Positions 51,658 to 64,000 of a stretch of 64,000 nucleotides of DNA are shown here, piece by piece. Under the pieces are notes generated by a model that worked only from the letters and a program-made list of their open reading frames with translations, was not told the origin of the DNA and searched no databases. This DNA is from Volvox africanus (taxonomy: Eukaryota; Chlorophyta; Chlorophyceae; Chlamydomonadales; Volvocaceae): the NCBI GenBank assembly GCA_030268105.1, contig BSDZ01000013.1, positions 1,407,001 through 1,471,000 on the forward strand. Reading direction: 5' to 3'. The position numbers were made by a program, and so were the translations under genes. Position 1 is the stretch's first letter. Every line of letters begins with the position of its first letter.

Positions 51658-53714
51658 TTTTGTTTTCATAAACTATTGTTTAAATTACAAAGTCTTCTCC
51701 AAAACTACAGGACGAAATGCCTGTAGTGTACCCTTTCCTGACAGACAGACAACCAAGCTGCGAGCTTGGGAGCAAGGGAAATCTCTTCACGGGAAATGCA
51801 TGTCATCCTGCTGTCTCGTACCTATCTATCTGTGTTGCTGCATTTTGCGTTCTTCCTTTGGATCTTATATCTTCGGTGTAGAAGTTGAGAGCCGCAAAGG
51901 CCTCTCGAGATGCTGACAGGGTGCTTCTGCACCTTTGGTATTGTGCTGGGTGCTAATACGTAACCATATGCTAACATCTATATTATTGCTGGGCCGTTCA
52001 TGTACGACTACTACATTCCAAGCATGCAAACAACAGCAAAGCAGTACACGGATGTAAACATGTTCTGGGGCGGGTTGCGGCTGGCTGCGGTTCAGAAGCA
52101 AGAACAGGGTCAGGCTGGAACGGGCATGCAGCGGGGCCCGGACGTCCTCTGACGGGCACGCAGCAGGCCTGGGTCCCACCTGGCCAAAACGCACTAACAG
52201 CGACGCCGTGTTCCAGTTAGCCCATGGCACTGGCCATGGCCGATCCGCTGCTGTCGTGTGCACCCCTCCAACTTCATTTTTCCGTGTGCGGCTTCTGATG
52301 TTGGTAACATTACACCGCACAAACGGTATAGGACGCCCTTGAAGTCAATCGGTTCAACATTCGCAAAAAAGGGGTACTGTGTCGTGTCACACACCCAATC
52401 GTCTTATCACCTAACTTCTGGAAACGACGACCATCTCATCGAATGCCCACAAACGGATGACTAGTTGGTGAGGACATCGTCACATCCTGATCACGGTTTT
52501 GTGGGCTGGGGCAGGCGACAATGCAGTATTGGGGGAGGCAGCACGTGGGGCTCAAACCTCGGCTGCTGGTCGTAAGACCTGTCGTATAACCGTACAAATT
52601 GATGTAGGAGCACGGAAGGGATGGTACATACACAGAAATGGTACATACACAGTGCCAGGCAGAAAGCACAGCCCTCTCTCCCTCTCTCCTCCTCTCTCAC
52701 GTAAACACAGACACACAGACACACAGACACACAGACGCACAGACGCACAGACGCACAGACGCACAGACGCACAGACGCACAGACGCACAGACGCACAGAC
52801 GCACAGACGCACATGTGCAATGAATGGGAGCAAGCAGTAGTCGCAGCAGCAGCAGCAGAAGTAGCAGAACGTGCCACATGAACATGCCTTGGGCAAAGGA
52901 CCACAAGTGCCAGTAGCTCCAAACACTCCCCAACAGATGCCTGAAGCCACTGCTCTCTCACACCCCGCGACAGGCGTATTTCCTACACCTACACCCATGC
53001 TTGTGCGTAATCCTCTCTGGCGCAGTTATAGTCTGGGCTCCATTTAGTCAGCCCTGTTTTTTTCCACCAGCCTTTGCGTGCCTACTTGCTGCCTACTTTC
53101 TGCCTACGAATTGCTGCCTACCTGCCTACCTGGCCAGTAGAAAGGAGGTCTCCAAATGCACCAGAAGGCATGCTCCAGGGGTGGTGCTCGCGTCCAGGGC
53201 CAAGCTGCCCAGGTCCTTCTCATCCACCAGTGCTCGTGACGATCCCACGGACGCCACCCCATGGATGCCAGCCACCAGGCCACCATGTCCATAGCTGCAC
53301 GTTTTCGGCTGGGCAGGGATGGTGCAGTGCAGCAATGAGCGCTCAAGGACAGCACCAGCACCAGCATCACCAGCAATACCAGCAAGGGGGAGGTGGGTGG
53401 AAAGACTCAGGGCTGCCACCACCAAGGTAGTGCCACCAATATTCGCTCGGCTGGCTTGTATATAGGCCATGTAGGTTTTATATAGGCCATGTACTACATA
53501 GCCCATCCGGGGCTGCTCTTCGCTGTCGAGTGTGGAGATGCAACAAATGATACAACAACTGGTGATTATATTATTAATACTAACGATATTCCTTGTTATT
53601 TACAACGAAAAAACGAGGTACGATTTAGCGGTGTTTTCCGTTAGAGGACGAGGCTTGCGCCCACCATCGGAAATGTTTCTGCGTGTATAGATCGCTGTTT
53701 GGTTGACACTGAGC

Positions 53715-53947
53715 ATGACCATGCTTGAACAGGATCTGTTCTATAGGTCATACACCTGTCTGTATTCTCTAAATCAGACAAGCTCCTCAACCCAGACGAA
53801 GACAGAGAGTCTCGGTGCCTGAGCGCAACGTATGGCCGCAGTGGCCGTGCCGCTGGCACGGACGCGCGGCTCTGGATGAACGTCCCGCCGAGCCTCATTC
53901 CGCCGGCAGGGATGGCGCGCGAGACATTCAGATGGGTTCTCAGCCAC
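53715..53947 (+). ncRNA. U3: U3 snoRNA, copy 15
   Basis: Unit 15, majority RNA form. Confidence 0.9.
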
Positions 53948-56004
53948 TTTTGTTTTCATAAACTATTGTTTAAATTACAAAGTCTTCTCCAAAACTACAG
54001 GACGAAATGCCTGTAGTGTACCCTTTCCTGACAGACAGACAACCAAGCTGCGAGCTTGGGAGCAAGGGAAATCTCTTCACGGGAAATGCATGTCATCCTG
54101 CTGTCTCGTACCTATCTATCTGTGTTGCTGCATTTTGCGTTCTTCCTTTGGATCTTATATCTTCGGTGTAGAAGTTGAGAGCCGCAAAGGCCTCTCGAGA
54201 TGCTGACAGGGTGCTTCTGCACCTTTGGTATTGTGCTGGGTGCTAATACGTAACCATATGCTAACATCTATATTATTGCTGGGCCGTTCATGTACGACTA
54301 CTACATTCCAAGCATGCAAACAACAGCAAAGCAGTACACGGATGTAAACATGTTCTGGGGCGGGTTGCGGCTGGCTGCGGTTCAGAAGCAAGAACAGGGT
54401 CAGGCTGGAACGGGCATGCAGCGGGGCCCGGACGTCCTCTGACGGGCACGCAGCAGGCCTGGGTCCCACCTGGCCAAAACGCACTAACAGCGACGCCGTG
54501 TTCCAGTTAGCCCATGGCACTGGCCATGGCCGATCCGCTGCTGTCGTGTGCACCCCTCCAACTTCATTTTTCCGTGTGCGGCTTCTGATGTTGGTAACAT
54601 TACACCGCACAAACGGTATAGGACGCCCTTGAAGTCAATCGGTTCAACATTCGCAAAAAAGGGGTACTGTGTCGTGTCACACACCCAATCGTCTTATCAC
54701 CTAACTTCTGGAAACGACGACCATCTCATCGAATGCCCACAAACGGATGACTAGTTGGTGAGGACATCGTCACATCCTGATCACGGTTTTGTGGGCTGGG
54801 GCAGGCGACAATGCAGTATTGGGGGAGGCAGCACGTGGGGCTCAAACCTCGGCTGCTGGTCGTAAGACCTGTCGTATAACCGTACAAATTGATGTAGGAG
54901 CACGGAAGGGATGGTACATACACAGAAATGGTACATACACAGTGCCAGGCAGAAAGCACAGCCCTCTCTCCCTCTCTCCTCCTCTCTCACGTAAACACAG
55001 ACACACAGACACACAGACACACAGACGCACAGACGCACAGACGCACAGACGCACAGACGCACAGACGCACAGACGCACAGACGCACAGACGCACAGACGC
55101 ACATGTGCAATGAATGGGAGCAAGCAGTAGTCGCAGCAGCAGCAGCAGAAGTAGCAGAACGTGCCACATGAACATGCCTTGGGCAAAGGACCACAAGTGC
55201 CAGTAGCTCCAAACACTCCCCAACAGATGCCTGAAGCCACTGCTCTCTCACACCCCGCGACAGGCGTATTTCCTACACCTACACCCATGCTTGTGCGTAA
55301 TCCTCTCTGGCGCAGTTATAGTCTGGGCTCCATTTAGTCAGCCCTGTTTTTTTCCACCAGCCTTTGCGTGCCTACTTGCTGCCTACTTTCTGCCTACGAA
55401 TTGCTGCCTACCTGCCTACCTGGCCAGTAGAAAGGAGGTCTCCAAATGCACCAGAAGGCATGCTCCAGGGGTGGTGCTCGCGTCCAGGGCCAAGCTGCCC
55501 AGGTCCTTCTCATCCACCAGTGCTCGTGACGATCCCACGGACGCCACCCCATGGATGCCAGCCACCAGGCCACCATGTCCATAGCTGCACGTTTTCGGCT
55601 GGGCAGGGATGGTGCAGTGCAGCAATGAGCGCTCAAGGACAGCACCAGCACCAGCATCACCAGCAATACCAGCAAGGGGGAGGTGGGTGGAAAGACTCAG
55701 GGCTGCCACCACCAAGGTAGTGCCACCAATATTCGCTCGGCTGGCTTGTATATAGGCCATGTAGGTTTTATATAGGCCATGTACTACATAGCCCATCCGG
55801 GGCTGCTCTTCGCTGTCGAGTGTGGAGATGCAACAAATGATACAACAACTGGTGATTATATTATTAATACTAACGATATTCCTTGTTATTTACAACGAAA
55901 AAACGAGGTACGATTTAGCGGTGTTTTCCGTTAGAGGACGAGGCTTGCGCCCACCATCGGAAATGTTTCTGCGTGTATAGATCGCTGTTTGGTTGACACT
56001 GAGC

Positions 56005-56237
56005 ATGACCATGCTTGAACAGGATCTGTTCTATAGGTCATACACCTGTCTGTATTCTCTAAATCAGACAAGCTCCTCAACCCAGACGAAGACAGAGAGT
56101 CTCGGTGCCTGAGCGCAACGTATGGCCGCAGTGGCCGTGCCGCTGGCACGGACGCGCGGCTCTGGATGAACGTCCCGCCGAGCCTCATTCCGCCGGCAGG
56201 GATGGCGCGCGAGACATTCAGATGGGTTCTCAGCCAC
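56005..56237 (+). ncRNA. U3: U3 snoRNA, copy 16
   Basis: Unit 16, majority RNA form. Confidence 0.9.
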
Positions 56238-58294
56238 TTTTGTTTTCATAAACTATTGTTTAAATTACAAAGTCTTCTCCAAAACTACAGGACGAAATGC
56301 CTGTAGTGTACCCTTTCCTGACAGACAGACAACCAAGCTGCGAGCTTGGGAGCAAGGGAAATCTCTTCACGGGAAATGCATGTCATCCTGCTGTCTCGTA
56401 CCTATCTATCTGTGTTGCTGCATTTTGCGTTCTTCCTTTGGATCTTATATCTTCGGTGTAGAAGTTGAGAGCCGCAAAGGCCTCTCGAGATGCTGACAGG
56501 GTGCTTCTGCACCTTTGGTATTGTGCTGGGTGCTAATACGTAACCATATGCTAACATCTATATTATTGCTGGGCCGTTCATGTACGACTACTACATTCCA
56601 AGCATGCAAACAACAGCAAAGCAGTACACGGATGTAAACATGTTCTGGGGCGGGTTGCGGCTGGCTGCGGTTCAGAAGCAAGAACAGGGTCAGGCTGGAA
56701 CGGGCATGCAGCGGGGCCCGGACGTCCTCTGACGGGCACGCAGCAGGCCTGGGTCCCACCTGGCCAAAACGCACTAACAGCGACGCCGTGTTCCAGTTAG
56801 CCCATGGCACTGGCCATGGCCGATCCGCTGCTGTCGTGTGCACCCCTCCAACTTCATTTTTCCGTGTGCGGCTTCTGATGTTGGTAACATTACACCGCAC
56901 AAACGGTATAGGACGCCCTTGAAGTCAATCGGTTCAACATTCGCAAAAAAGGGGTACTGTGTCGTGTCACACACCCAATCGTCTTATCACCTAACTTCTG
57001 GAAACGACGACCATCTCATCGAATGCCCACAAACGGATGACTAGTTGGTGAGGACATCGTCACATCCTGATCACGGTTTTGTGGGCTGGGGCAGGCGACA
57101 ATGCAGTATTGGGGGAGGCAGCACGTGGGGCTCAAACCTCGGCTGCTGGTCGTAAGACCTGTCGTATAACCGTACAAATTGATGTAGGAGCACGGAAGGG
57201 ATGGTACATACACAGAAATGGTACATACACAGTGCCAGGCAGAAAGCACAGCCCTCTCTCCCTCTCTCCTCCTCTCTCACGTAAACACAGACACACAGAC
57301 ACACAGACACACAGACGCACAGACGCACAGACGCACAGACGCACAGACGCACAGACGCACAGACGCACAGACGCACAGACGCACAGACGCACATGTGCAA
57401 TGAATGGGAGCAAGCAGTAGTCGCAGCAGCAGCAGCAGAAGTAGCAGAACGTGCCACATGAACATGCCTTGGGCAAAGGACCACAAGTGCCAGTAGCTCC
57501 AAACACTCCCCAACAGATGCCTGAAGCCACTGCTCTCTCACACCCCGCGACAGGCGTATTTCCTACACCTACACCCATGCTTGTGCGTAATCCTCTCTGG
57601 CGCAGTTATAGTCTGGGCTCCATTTAGTCAGCCCTGTTTTTTTCCACCAGCCTTTGCGTGCCTACTTGCTGCCTACTTTCTGCCTACGAATTGCTGCCTA
57701 CCTGCCTACCTGGCCAGTAGAAAGGAGGTCTCCAAATGCACCAGAAGGCATGCTCCAGGGGTGGTGCTCGCGTCCAGGGCCAAGCTGCCCAGGTCCTTCT
57801 CATCCACCAGTGCTCGTGACGATCCCACGGACGCCACCCCATGGATGCCAGCCACCAGGCCACCATGTCCATAGCTGCACGTTTTCGGCTGGGCAGGGAT
57901 GGTGCAGTGCAGCAATGAGCGCTCAAGGACAGCACCAGCACCAGCATCACCAGCAATACCAGCAAGGGGGAGGTGGGTGGAAAGACTCAGGGCTGCCACC
58001 ACCAAGGTAGTGCCACCAATATTCGCTCGGCTGGCTTGTATATAGGCCATGTAGGTTTTATATAGGCCATGTACTACATAGCCCATCCGGGGCTGCTCTT
58101 CGCTGTCGAGTGTGGAGATGCAACAAATGATACAACAACTGGTGATTATATTATTAATACTAACGATATTCCTTGTTATTTACAACGAAAAAACGAGGTA
58201 CGATTTAGCGGTGTTTTCCGTTAGAGGACGAGGCTTGCGCCCACCATCGGAAATGTTTCTGCGTGTATAGATCGCTGTTTGGTTGACACTGAGC

Positions 58295-58527
58295 ATGACC
58301 ATGCTTGAACAGGATCTGTTCTATAGGTCATACACCTGTCTGTATTCTCTAAATCAGACAAGCTCCTCAACCCAGACGAAGACAGAGAGTCTCGGTGCCT
58401 GAGCGCAACGTATGGCCGCAGTGGCCGTGCCGCTGGCACGGACGCGCGGCTCTGGATGAACGTCCCGCCGAGCCTCATTCCGCCGGCAGGGATGGCGCGC
58501 GAGACATTCAGATGGGTTCTCAGCCAC
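58295..58527 (+). ncRNA. U3: U3 snoRNA, copy 17
   Basis: Unit 17, majority RNA form. Confidence 0.9.
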
Positions 58528-60584
58528 TTTTGTTTTCATAAACTATTGTTTAAATTACAAAGTCTTCTCCAAAACTACAGGACGAAATGCCTGTAGTGTA
58601 CCCTTTCCTGACAGACAGACAACCAAGCTGCGAGCTTGGGAGCAAGGGAAATCTCTTCACGGGAAATGCATGTCATCCTGCTGTCTCGTACCTATCTATC
58701 TGTGTTGCTGCATTTTGCGTTCTTCCTTTGGATCTTATATCTTCGGTGTAGAAGTTGAGAGCCGCAAAGGCCTCTCGAGATGCTGACAGGGTGCTTCTGC
58801 ACCTTTGGTATTGTGCTGGGTGCTAATACGTAACCATATGCTAACATCTATATTATTGCTGGGCCGTTCATGTACGACTACTACATTCCAAGCATGCAAA
58901 CAACAGCAAAGCAGTACACGGATGTAAACATGTTCTGGGGCGGGTTGCGGCTGGCTGCGGTTCAGAAGCAAGAACAGGGTCAGGCTGGAACGGGCATGCA
59001 GCGGGGCCCGGACGTCCTCTGACGGGCACGCAGCAGGCCTGGGTCCCACCTGGCCAAAACGCACTAACAGCGACGCCGTGTTCCAGTTAGCCCATGGCAC
59101 TGGCCATGGCCGATCCGCTGCTGTCGTGTGCACCCCTCCAACTTCATTTTTCCGTGTGCGGCTTCTGATGTTGGTAACATTACACCGCACAAACGGTATA
59201 GGACGCCCTTGAAGTCAATCGGTTCAACATTCGCAAAAAAGGGGTACTGTGTCGTGTCACACACCCAATCGTCTTATCACCTAACTTCTGGAAACGACGA
59301 CCATCTCATCGAATGCCCACAAACGGATGACTAGTTGGTGAGGACATCGTCACATCCTGATCACGGTTTTGTGGGCTGGGGCAGGCGACAATGCAGTATT
59401 GGGGGAGGCAGCACGTGGGGCTCAAACCTCGGCTGCTGGTCGTAAGACCTGTCGTATAACCGTACAAATTGATGTAGGAGCACGGAAGGGATGGTACATA
59501 CACAGAAATGGTACATACACAGTGCCAGGCAGAAAGCACAGCCCTCTCTCCCTCTCTCCTCCTCTCTCACGTAAACACAGACACACAGACACACAGACAC
59601 ACAGACGCACAGACGCACAGACGCACAGACGCACAGACGCACAGACGCACAGACGCACAGACGCACAGACGCACAGACGCACATGTGCAATGAATGGGAG
59701 CAAGCAGTAGTCGCAGCAGCAGCAGCAGAAGTAGCAGAACGTGCCACATGAACATGCCTTGGGCAAAGGACCACAAGTGCCAGTAGCTCCAAACACTCCC
59801 CAACAGATGCCTGAAGCCACTGCTCTCTCACACCCCGCGACAGGCGTATTTCCTACACCTACACCCATGCTTGTGCGTAATCCTCTCTGGCGCAGTTATA
59901 GTCTGGGCTCCATTTAGTCAGCCCTGTTTTTTTCCACCAGCCTTTGCGTGCCTACTTGCTGCCTACTTTCTGCCTACGAATTGCTGCCTACCTGCCTACC
60001 TGGCCAGTAGAAAGGAGGTCTCCAAATGCACCAGAAGGCATGCTCCAGGGGTGGTGCTCGCGTCCAGGGCCAAGCTGCCCAGGTCCTTCTCATCCACCAG
60101 TGCTCGTGACGATCCCACGGACGCCACCCCATGGATGCCAGCCACCAGGCCACCATGTCCATAGCTGCACGTTTTCGGCTGGGCAGGGATGGTGCAGTGC
60201 AGCAATGAGCGCTCAAGGACAGCACCAGCACCAGCATCACCAGCAATACCAGCAAGGGGGAGGTGGGTGGAAAGACTCAGGGCTGCCACCACCAAGGTAG
60301 TGCCACCAATATTCGCTCGGCTGGCTTGTATATAGGCCATGTAGGTTTTATATAGGCCATGTACTACATAGCCCATCCGGGGCTGCTCTTCGCTGTCGAG
60401 TGTGGAGATGCAACAAATGATACAACAACTGGTGATTATATTATTAATACTAACGATATTCCTTGTTATTTACAACGAAAAAACGAGGTACGATTTAGCG
60501 GTGTTTTCCGTTAGAGGACGAGGCTTGCGCCCACCATCGGAAATGTTTCTGCGTGTATAGATCGCTGTTTGGTTGACACTGAGC

Positions 60585-60817
60585 ATGACCATGCTTGAAC
60601 AGGATCTGTTCTATAGGTCATACACCTGTCTGTATTCTCTAAATCAGACAAGCTCCTCAACCCAGACGAAGACAGAGAGTCTCGGTGCCTGAGCGCAACG
60701 TATGGCCGCAGTGGCCGTGCCGCTGGCACGGACGCGCGGCTCTGGATGAACGTCCCGCCGAGCCTCATTCCGCCGGCAGGGATGGCGCGCGAGACATTCA
60801 GATGGGTTCTCAGCCAC
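60585..60817 (+). ncRNA. U3: U3 snoRNA, copy 18
   Basis: Unit 18, majority RNA form. Confidence 0.9.
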
Positions 60818-62874
60818 TTTTGTTTTCATAAACTATTGTTTAAATTACAAAGTCTTCTCCAAAACTACAGGACGAAATGCCTGTAGTGTACCCTTTCCTG
60901 ACAGACAGACAACCAAGCTGCGAGCTTGGGAGCAAGGGAAATCTCTTCACGGGAAATGCATGTCATCCTGCTGTCTCGTACCTATCTATCTGTGTTGCTG
61001 CATTTTGCGTTCTTCCTTTGGATCTTATATCTTCGGTGTAGAAGTTGAGAGCCGCAAAGGCCTCTCGAGATGCTGACAGGGTGCTTCTGCACCTTTGGTA
61101 TTGTGCTGGGTGCTAATACGTAACCATATGCTAACATCTATATTATTGCTGGGCCGTTCATGTACGACTACTACATTCCAAGCATGCAAACAACAGCAAA
61201 GCAGTACACGGATGTAAACATGTTCTGGGGCGGGTTGCGGCTGGCTGCGGTTCAGAAGCAAGAACAGGGTCAGGCTGGAACGGGCATGCAGCGGGGCCCG
61301 GACGTCCTCTGACGGGCACGCAGCAGGCCTGGGTCCCACCTGGCCAAAACGCACTAACAGCGACGCCGTGTTCCAGTTAGCCCATGGCACTGGCCATGGC
61401 CGATCCGCTGCTGTCGTGTGCACCCCTCCAACTTCATTTTTCCGTGTGCGGCTTCTGATGTTGGTAACATTACACCGCACAAACGGTATAGGACGCCCTT
61501 GAAGTCAATCGGTTCAACATTCGCAAAAAAGGGGTACTGTGTCGTGTCACACACCCAATCGTCTTATCACCTAACTTCTGGAAACGACGACCATCTCATC
61601 GAATGCCCACAAACGGATGACTAGTTGGTGAGGACATCGTCACATCCTGATCACGGTTTTGTGGGCTGGGGCAGGCGACAATGCAGTATTGGGGGAGGCA
61701 GCACGTGGGGCTCAAACCTCGGCTGCTGGTCGTAAGACCTGTCGTATAACCGTACAAATTGATGTAGGAGCACGGAAGGGATGGTACATACACAGAAATG
61801 GTACATACACAGTGCCAGGCAGAAAGCACAGCCCTCTCTCCCTCTCTCCTCCTCTCTCACGTAAACACAGACACACAGACACACAGACACACAGACGCAC
61901 AGACGCACAGACGCACAGACGCACAGACGCACAGACGCACAGACGCACAGACGCACAGACGCACAGACGCACATGTGCAATGAATGGGAGCAAGCAGTAG
62001 TCGCAGCAGCAGCAGCAGAAGTAGCAGAACGTGCCACATGAACATGCCTTGGGCAAAGGACCACAAGTGCCAGTAGCTCCAAACACTCCCCAACAGATGC
62101 CTGAAGCCACTGCTCTCTCACACCCCGCGACAGGCGTATTTCCTACACCTACACCCATGCTTGTGCGTAATCCTCTCTGGCGCAGTTATAGTCTGGGCTC
62201 CATTTAGTCAGCCCTGTTTTTTTCCACCAGCCTTTGCGTGCCTACTTGCTGCCTACTTTCTGCCTACGAATTGCTGCCTACCTGCCTACCTGGCCAGTAG
62301 AAAGGAGGTCTCCAAATGCACCAGAAGGCATGCTCCAGGGGTGGTGCTCGCGTCCAGGGCCAAGCTGCCCAGGTCCTTCTCATCCACCAGTGCTCGTGAC
62401 GATCCCACGGACGCCACCCCATGGATGCCAGCCACCAGGCCACCATGTCCATAGCTGCACGTTTTCGGCTGGGCAGGGATGGTGCAGTGCAGCAATGAGC
62501 GCTCAAGGACAGCACCAGCACCAGCATCACCAGCAATACCAGCAAGGGGGAGGTGGGTGGAAAGACTCAGGGCTGCCACCACCAAGGTAGTGCCACCAAT
62601 ATTCGCTCGGCTGGCTTGTATATAGGCCATGTAGGTTTTATATAGGCCATGTACTACATAGCCCATCCGGGGCTGCTCTTCGCTGTCGAGTGTGGAGATG
62701 CAACAAATGATACAACAACTGGTGATTATATTATTAATACTAACGATATTCCTTGTTATTTACAACGAAAAAACGAGGTACGATTTAGCGGTGTTTTCCG
62801 TTAGAGGACGAGGCTTGCGCCCACCATCGGAAATGTTTCTGCGTGTATAGATCGCTGTTTGGTTGACACTGAGC

Positions 62875-63107
62875 ATGACCATGCTTGAACAGGATCTGTT
62901 CTATAGGTCATACACCTGTCTGTATTCTCTAAATCAGACAAGCTCCTCAACCCAGACGAAGACAGAGAGTCTCGGTGCCTGAGCGCAACGTATGGCCGCA
63001 GTGGCCGTGCCGCTGGCACGGACGCGCGGCTCTGGATGAACGTCCCGCCGAGCCTCATTCCGCCGGCAGGGATGGCGCGCGAGACATTCAGATGGGTTCT
63101 CAGCCAC
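62875..63107 (+). ncRNA. U3: U3 snoRNA, copy 19
   Basis: Unit 19 (cut by the window edge after the gene), majority RNA form. The unit carries two private G-to-A changes downstream, at 63456 and 63813. Confidence 0.9.
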
Positions 63108-64000
63108 TTTTGTTTTCATAAACTATTGTTTAAATTACAAAGTCTTCTCCAAAACTACAGGACGAAATGCCTGTAGTGTACCCTTTCCTGACAGACAGAC
63201 AACCAAGCTGCGAGCTTGGGAGCAAGGGAAATCTCTTCACGGGAAATGCATGTCATCCTGCTGTCTCGTACCTATCTATCTGTGTTGCTGCATTTTGCGT
63301 TCTTCCTTTGGATCTTATATCTTCGGTGTAGAAGTTGAGAGCCGCAAAGGCCTCTCGAGATGCTGACAGGGTGCTTCTGCACCTTTGGTATTGTGCTGGG
63401 TGCTAATACGTAACCATATGCTAACATCTATATTATTGCTGGGCCGTTCATGTACAACTACTACATTCCAAGCATGCAAACAACAGCAAAGCAGTACACG
63501 GATGTAAACATGTTCTGGGGCGGGTTGCGGCTGGCTGCGGTTCAGAAGCAAGAACAGGGTCAGGCTGGAACGGGCATGCAGCGGGGCCCGGACGTCCTCT
63601 GACGGGCACGCAGCAGGCCTGGGTCCCACCTGGCCAAAACGCACTAACAGCGACGCCGTGTTCCAGTTAGCCCATGGCACTGGCCATGGCCGATCCGCTG
63701 CTGTCGTGTGCACCCCTCCAACTTCATTTTTCCGTGTGCGGCTTCTGATGTTGGTAACATTACACCGCACAAACGGTATAGGACGCCCTTGAAGTCAATC
63801 GGTTCAACATTCACAAAAAAGGGGTACTGTGTCGTGTCACACACCCAATCGTCTTATCACCTAACTTCTGGAAACGACGACCATCTCATCGAATGCCCAC
63901 AAACGGATGACTAGTTGGTGAGGACATCGTCACATCCTGATCACGGTTTTGTGGGCTGGGGCAGGCGACAATGCAGTATTGGGGGAGGCAGCACGTGGGG

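Larger units (their letters stand above)
21056..64000 (+). repeat. Tandem array of 2.29-kb units, each carrying a U3 snoRNA gene
   Basis: Units begin with GAATTGCTGCCTACCTGCC at 21056, 23330, 25620, 27894, 30184, 32482, 34772, 37062, 39352, 41642, 43932, 46230, 48528, 50818, 53108, 55398, 57688, 59978 and 62268; the last is cut by the window edge. All are head to tail. Lengths are 2,274 (units 1, 3), 2,298 (units 5, 11, 12) and 2,290 (the other full units), explained wholly by the copy number of an internal 8-bp minisatellite. Apart from this I see only a handful of single-base differences. Besides the U3 gene the unit holds GC-rich sequence of unknown role at its start, several short perfect hairpins and the minisatellite. 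Open frames in the unit are not credible genes. The array continues to the right. Confidence 0.98.

Noticed and set aside
21056..64000. Array as rDNA, 5S, tRNA, histone or telomeric repeats
   Set aside because: No 5S, tRNA T-loop, rRNA, histone or CCCTAAAA tracts are present in the unit; the U3 signature explains it better.
21056..64000. Array as a CRISPR or as a simple assembly duplication
   Set aside because: The units are 2.3 kb and contiguous, not short repeats with spacers; they carry distinct point and length variants, so they are not copies of one sequence stretch.

Overview
The window looks like nuclear DNA of a green alga, most likely a volvocine (Volvox/Chlamydomonas relatives). 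The U3 snoRNA genes found here have the plant-type box A sequence and plant-type upstream-element plus TATA promoters. The protein genes are intron-rich, with long Gln/Ala tracts and many simple repeats. The lineage is an inference; no species is claimed.

Layout. (1) Positions 1-4592, minus strand: a glutamine-rich, low-complexity protein gene of unknown function. Four exons could be joined in phase; it runs off the left edge. (2) 4593-7067: intergenic DNA with a CCGT microsatellite and small repeats. (3) 7068-20302, minus strand: a complete kinesin gene, 18 exons, that I assembled by matching splice sites and codon phase through every junction (2,053 residues). It has an N-terminal motor with P-loop, switch I and switch II, of kinesin-7 (CENP-E-like) character, then a long tail alternating coiled coil with Ala-, Gln- and acid-rich stretches. 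(4) 20303-21055: AT-rich upstream region of the kinesin gene. (5) 21056-64000: a tandem array of 18 full units and one cut unit of 2,274, 2,290 or 2,298 bp, filling two thirds of the window and continuing beyond it.

The main result is the identity of the array. Each unit carries one plus-strand U3 snoRNA gene about 607 bp into the unit, with an upstream sequence element, a TATA-like box about 29 bp before the predicted 5' end, and T-runs right after the 3' end as expected for RNA polymerase III. The window therefore holds 19 near-identical U3 genes in rDNA-like tandem organisation. Length differences come from an internal 8-bp minisatellite (8, 10 or 11 copies). A few single-base variants, some inside U3 functional elements, are shuffled among neighbouring units, as expected of unequal exchange and conversion. 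Open reading frames inside the units are best seen as by-products of homogenisation, not genes.
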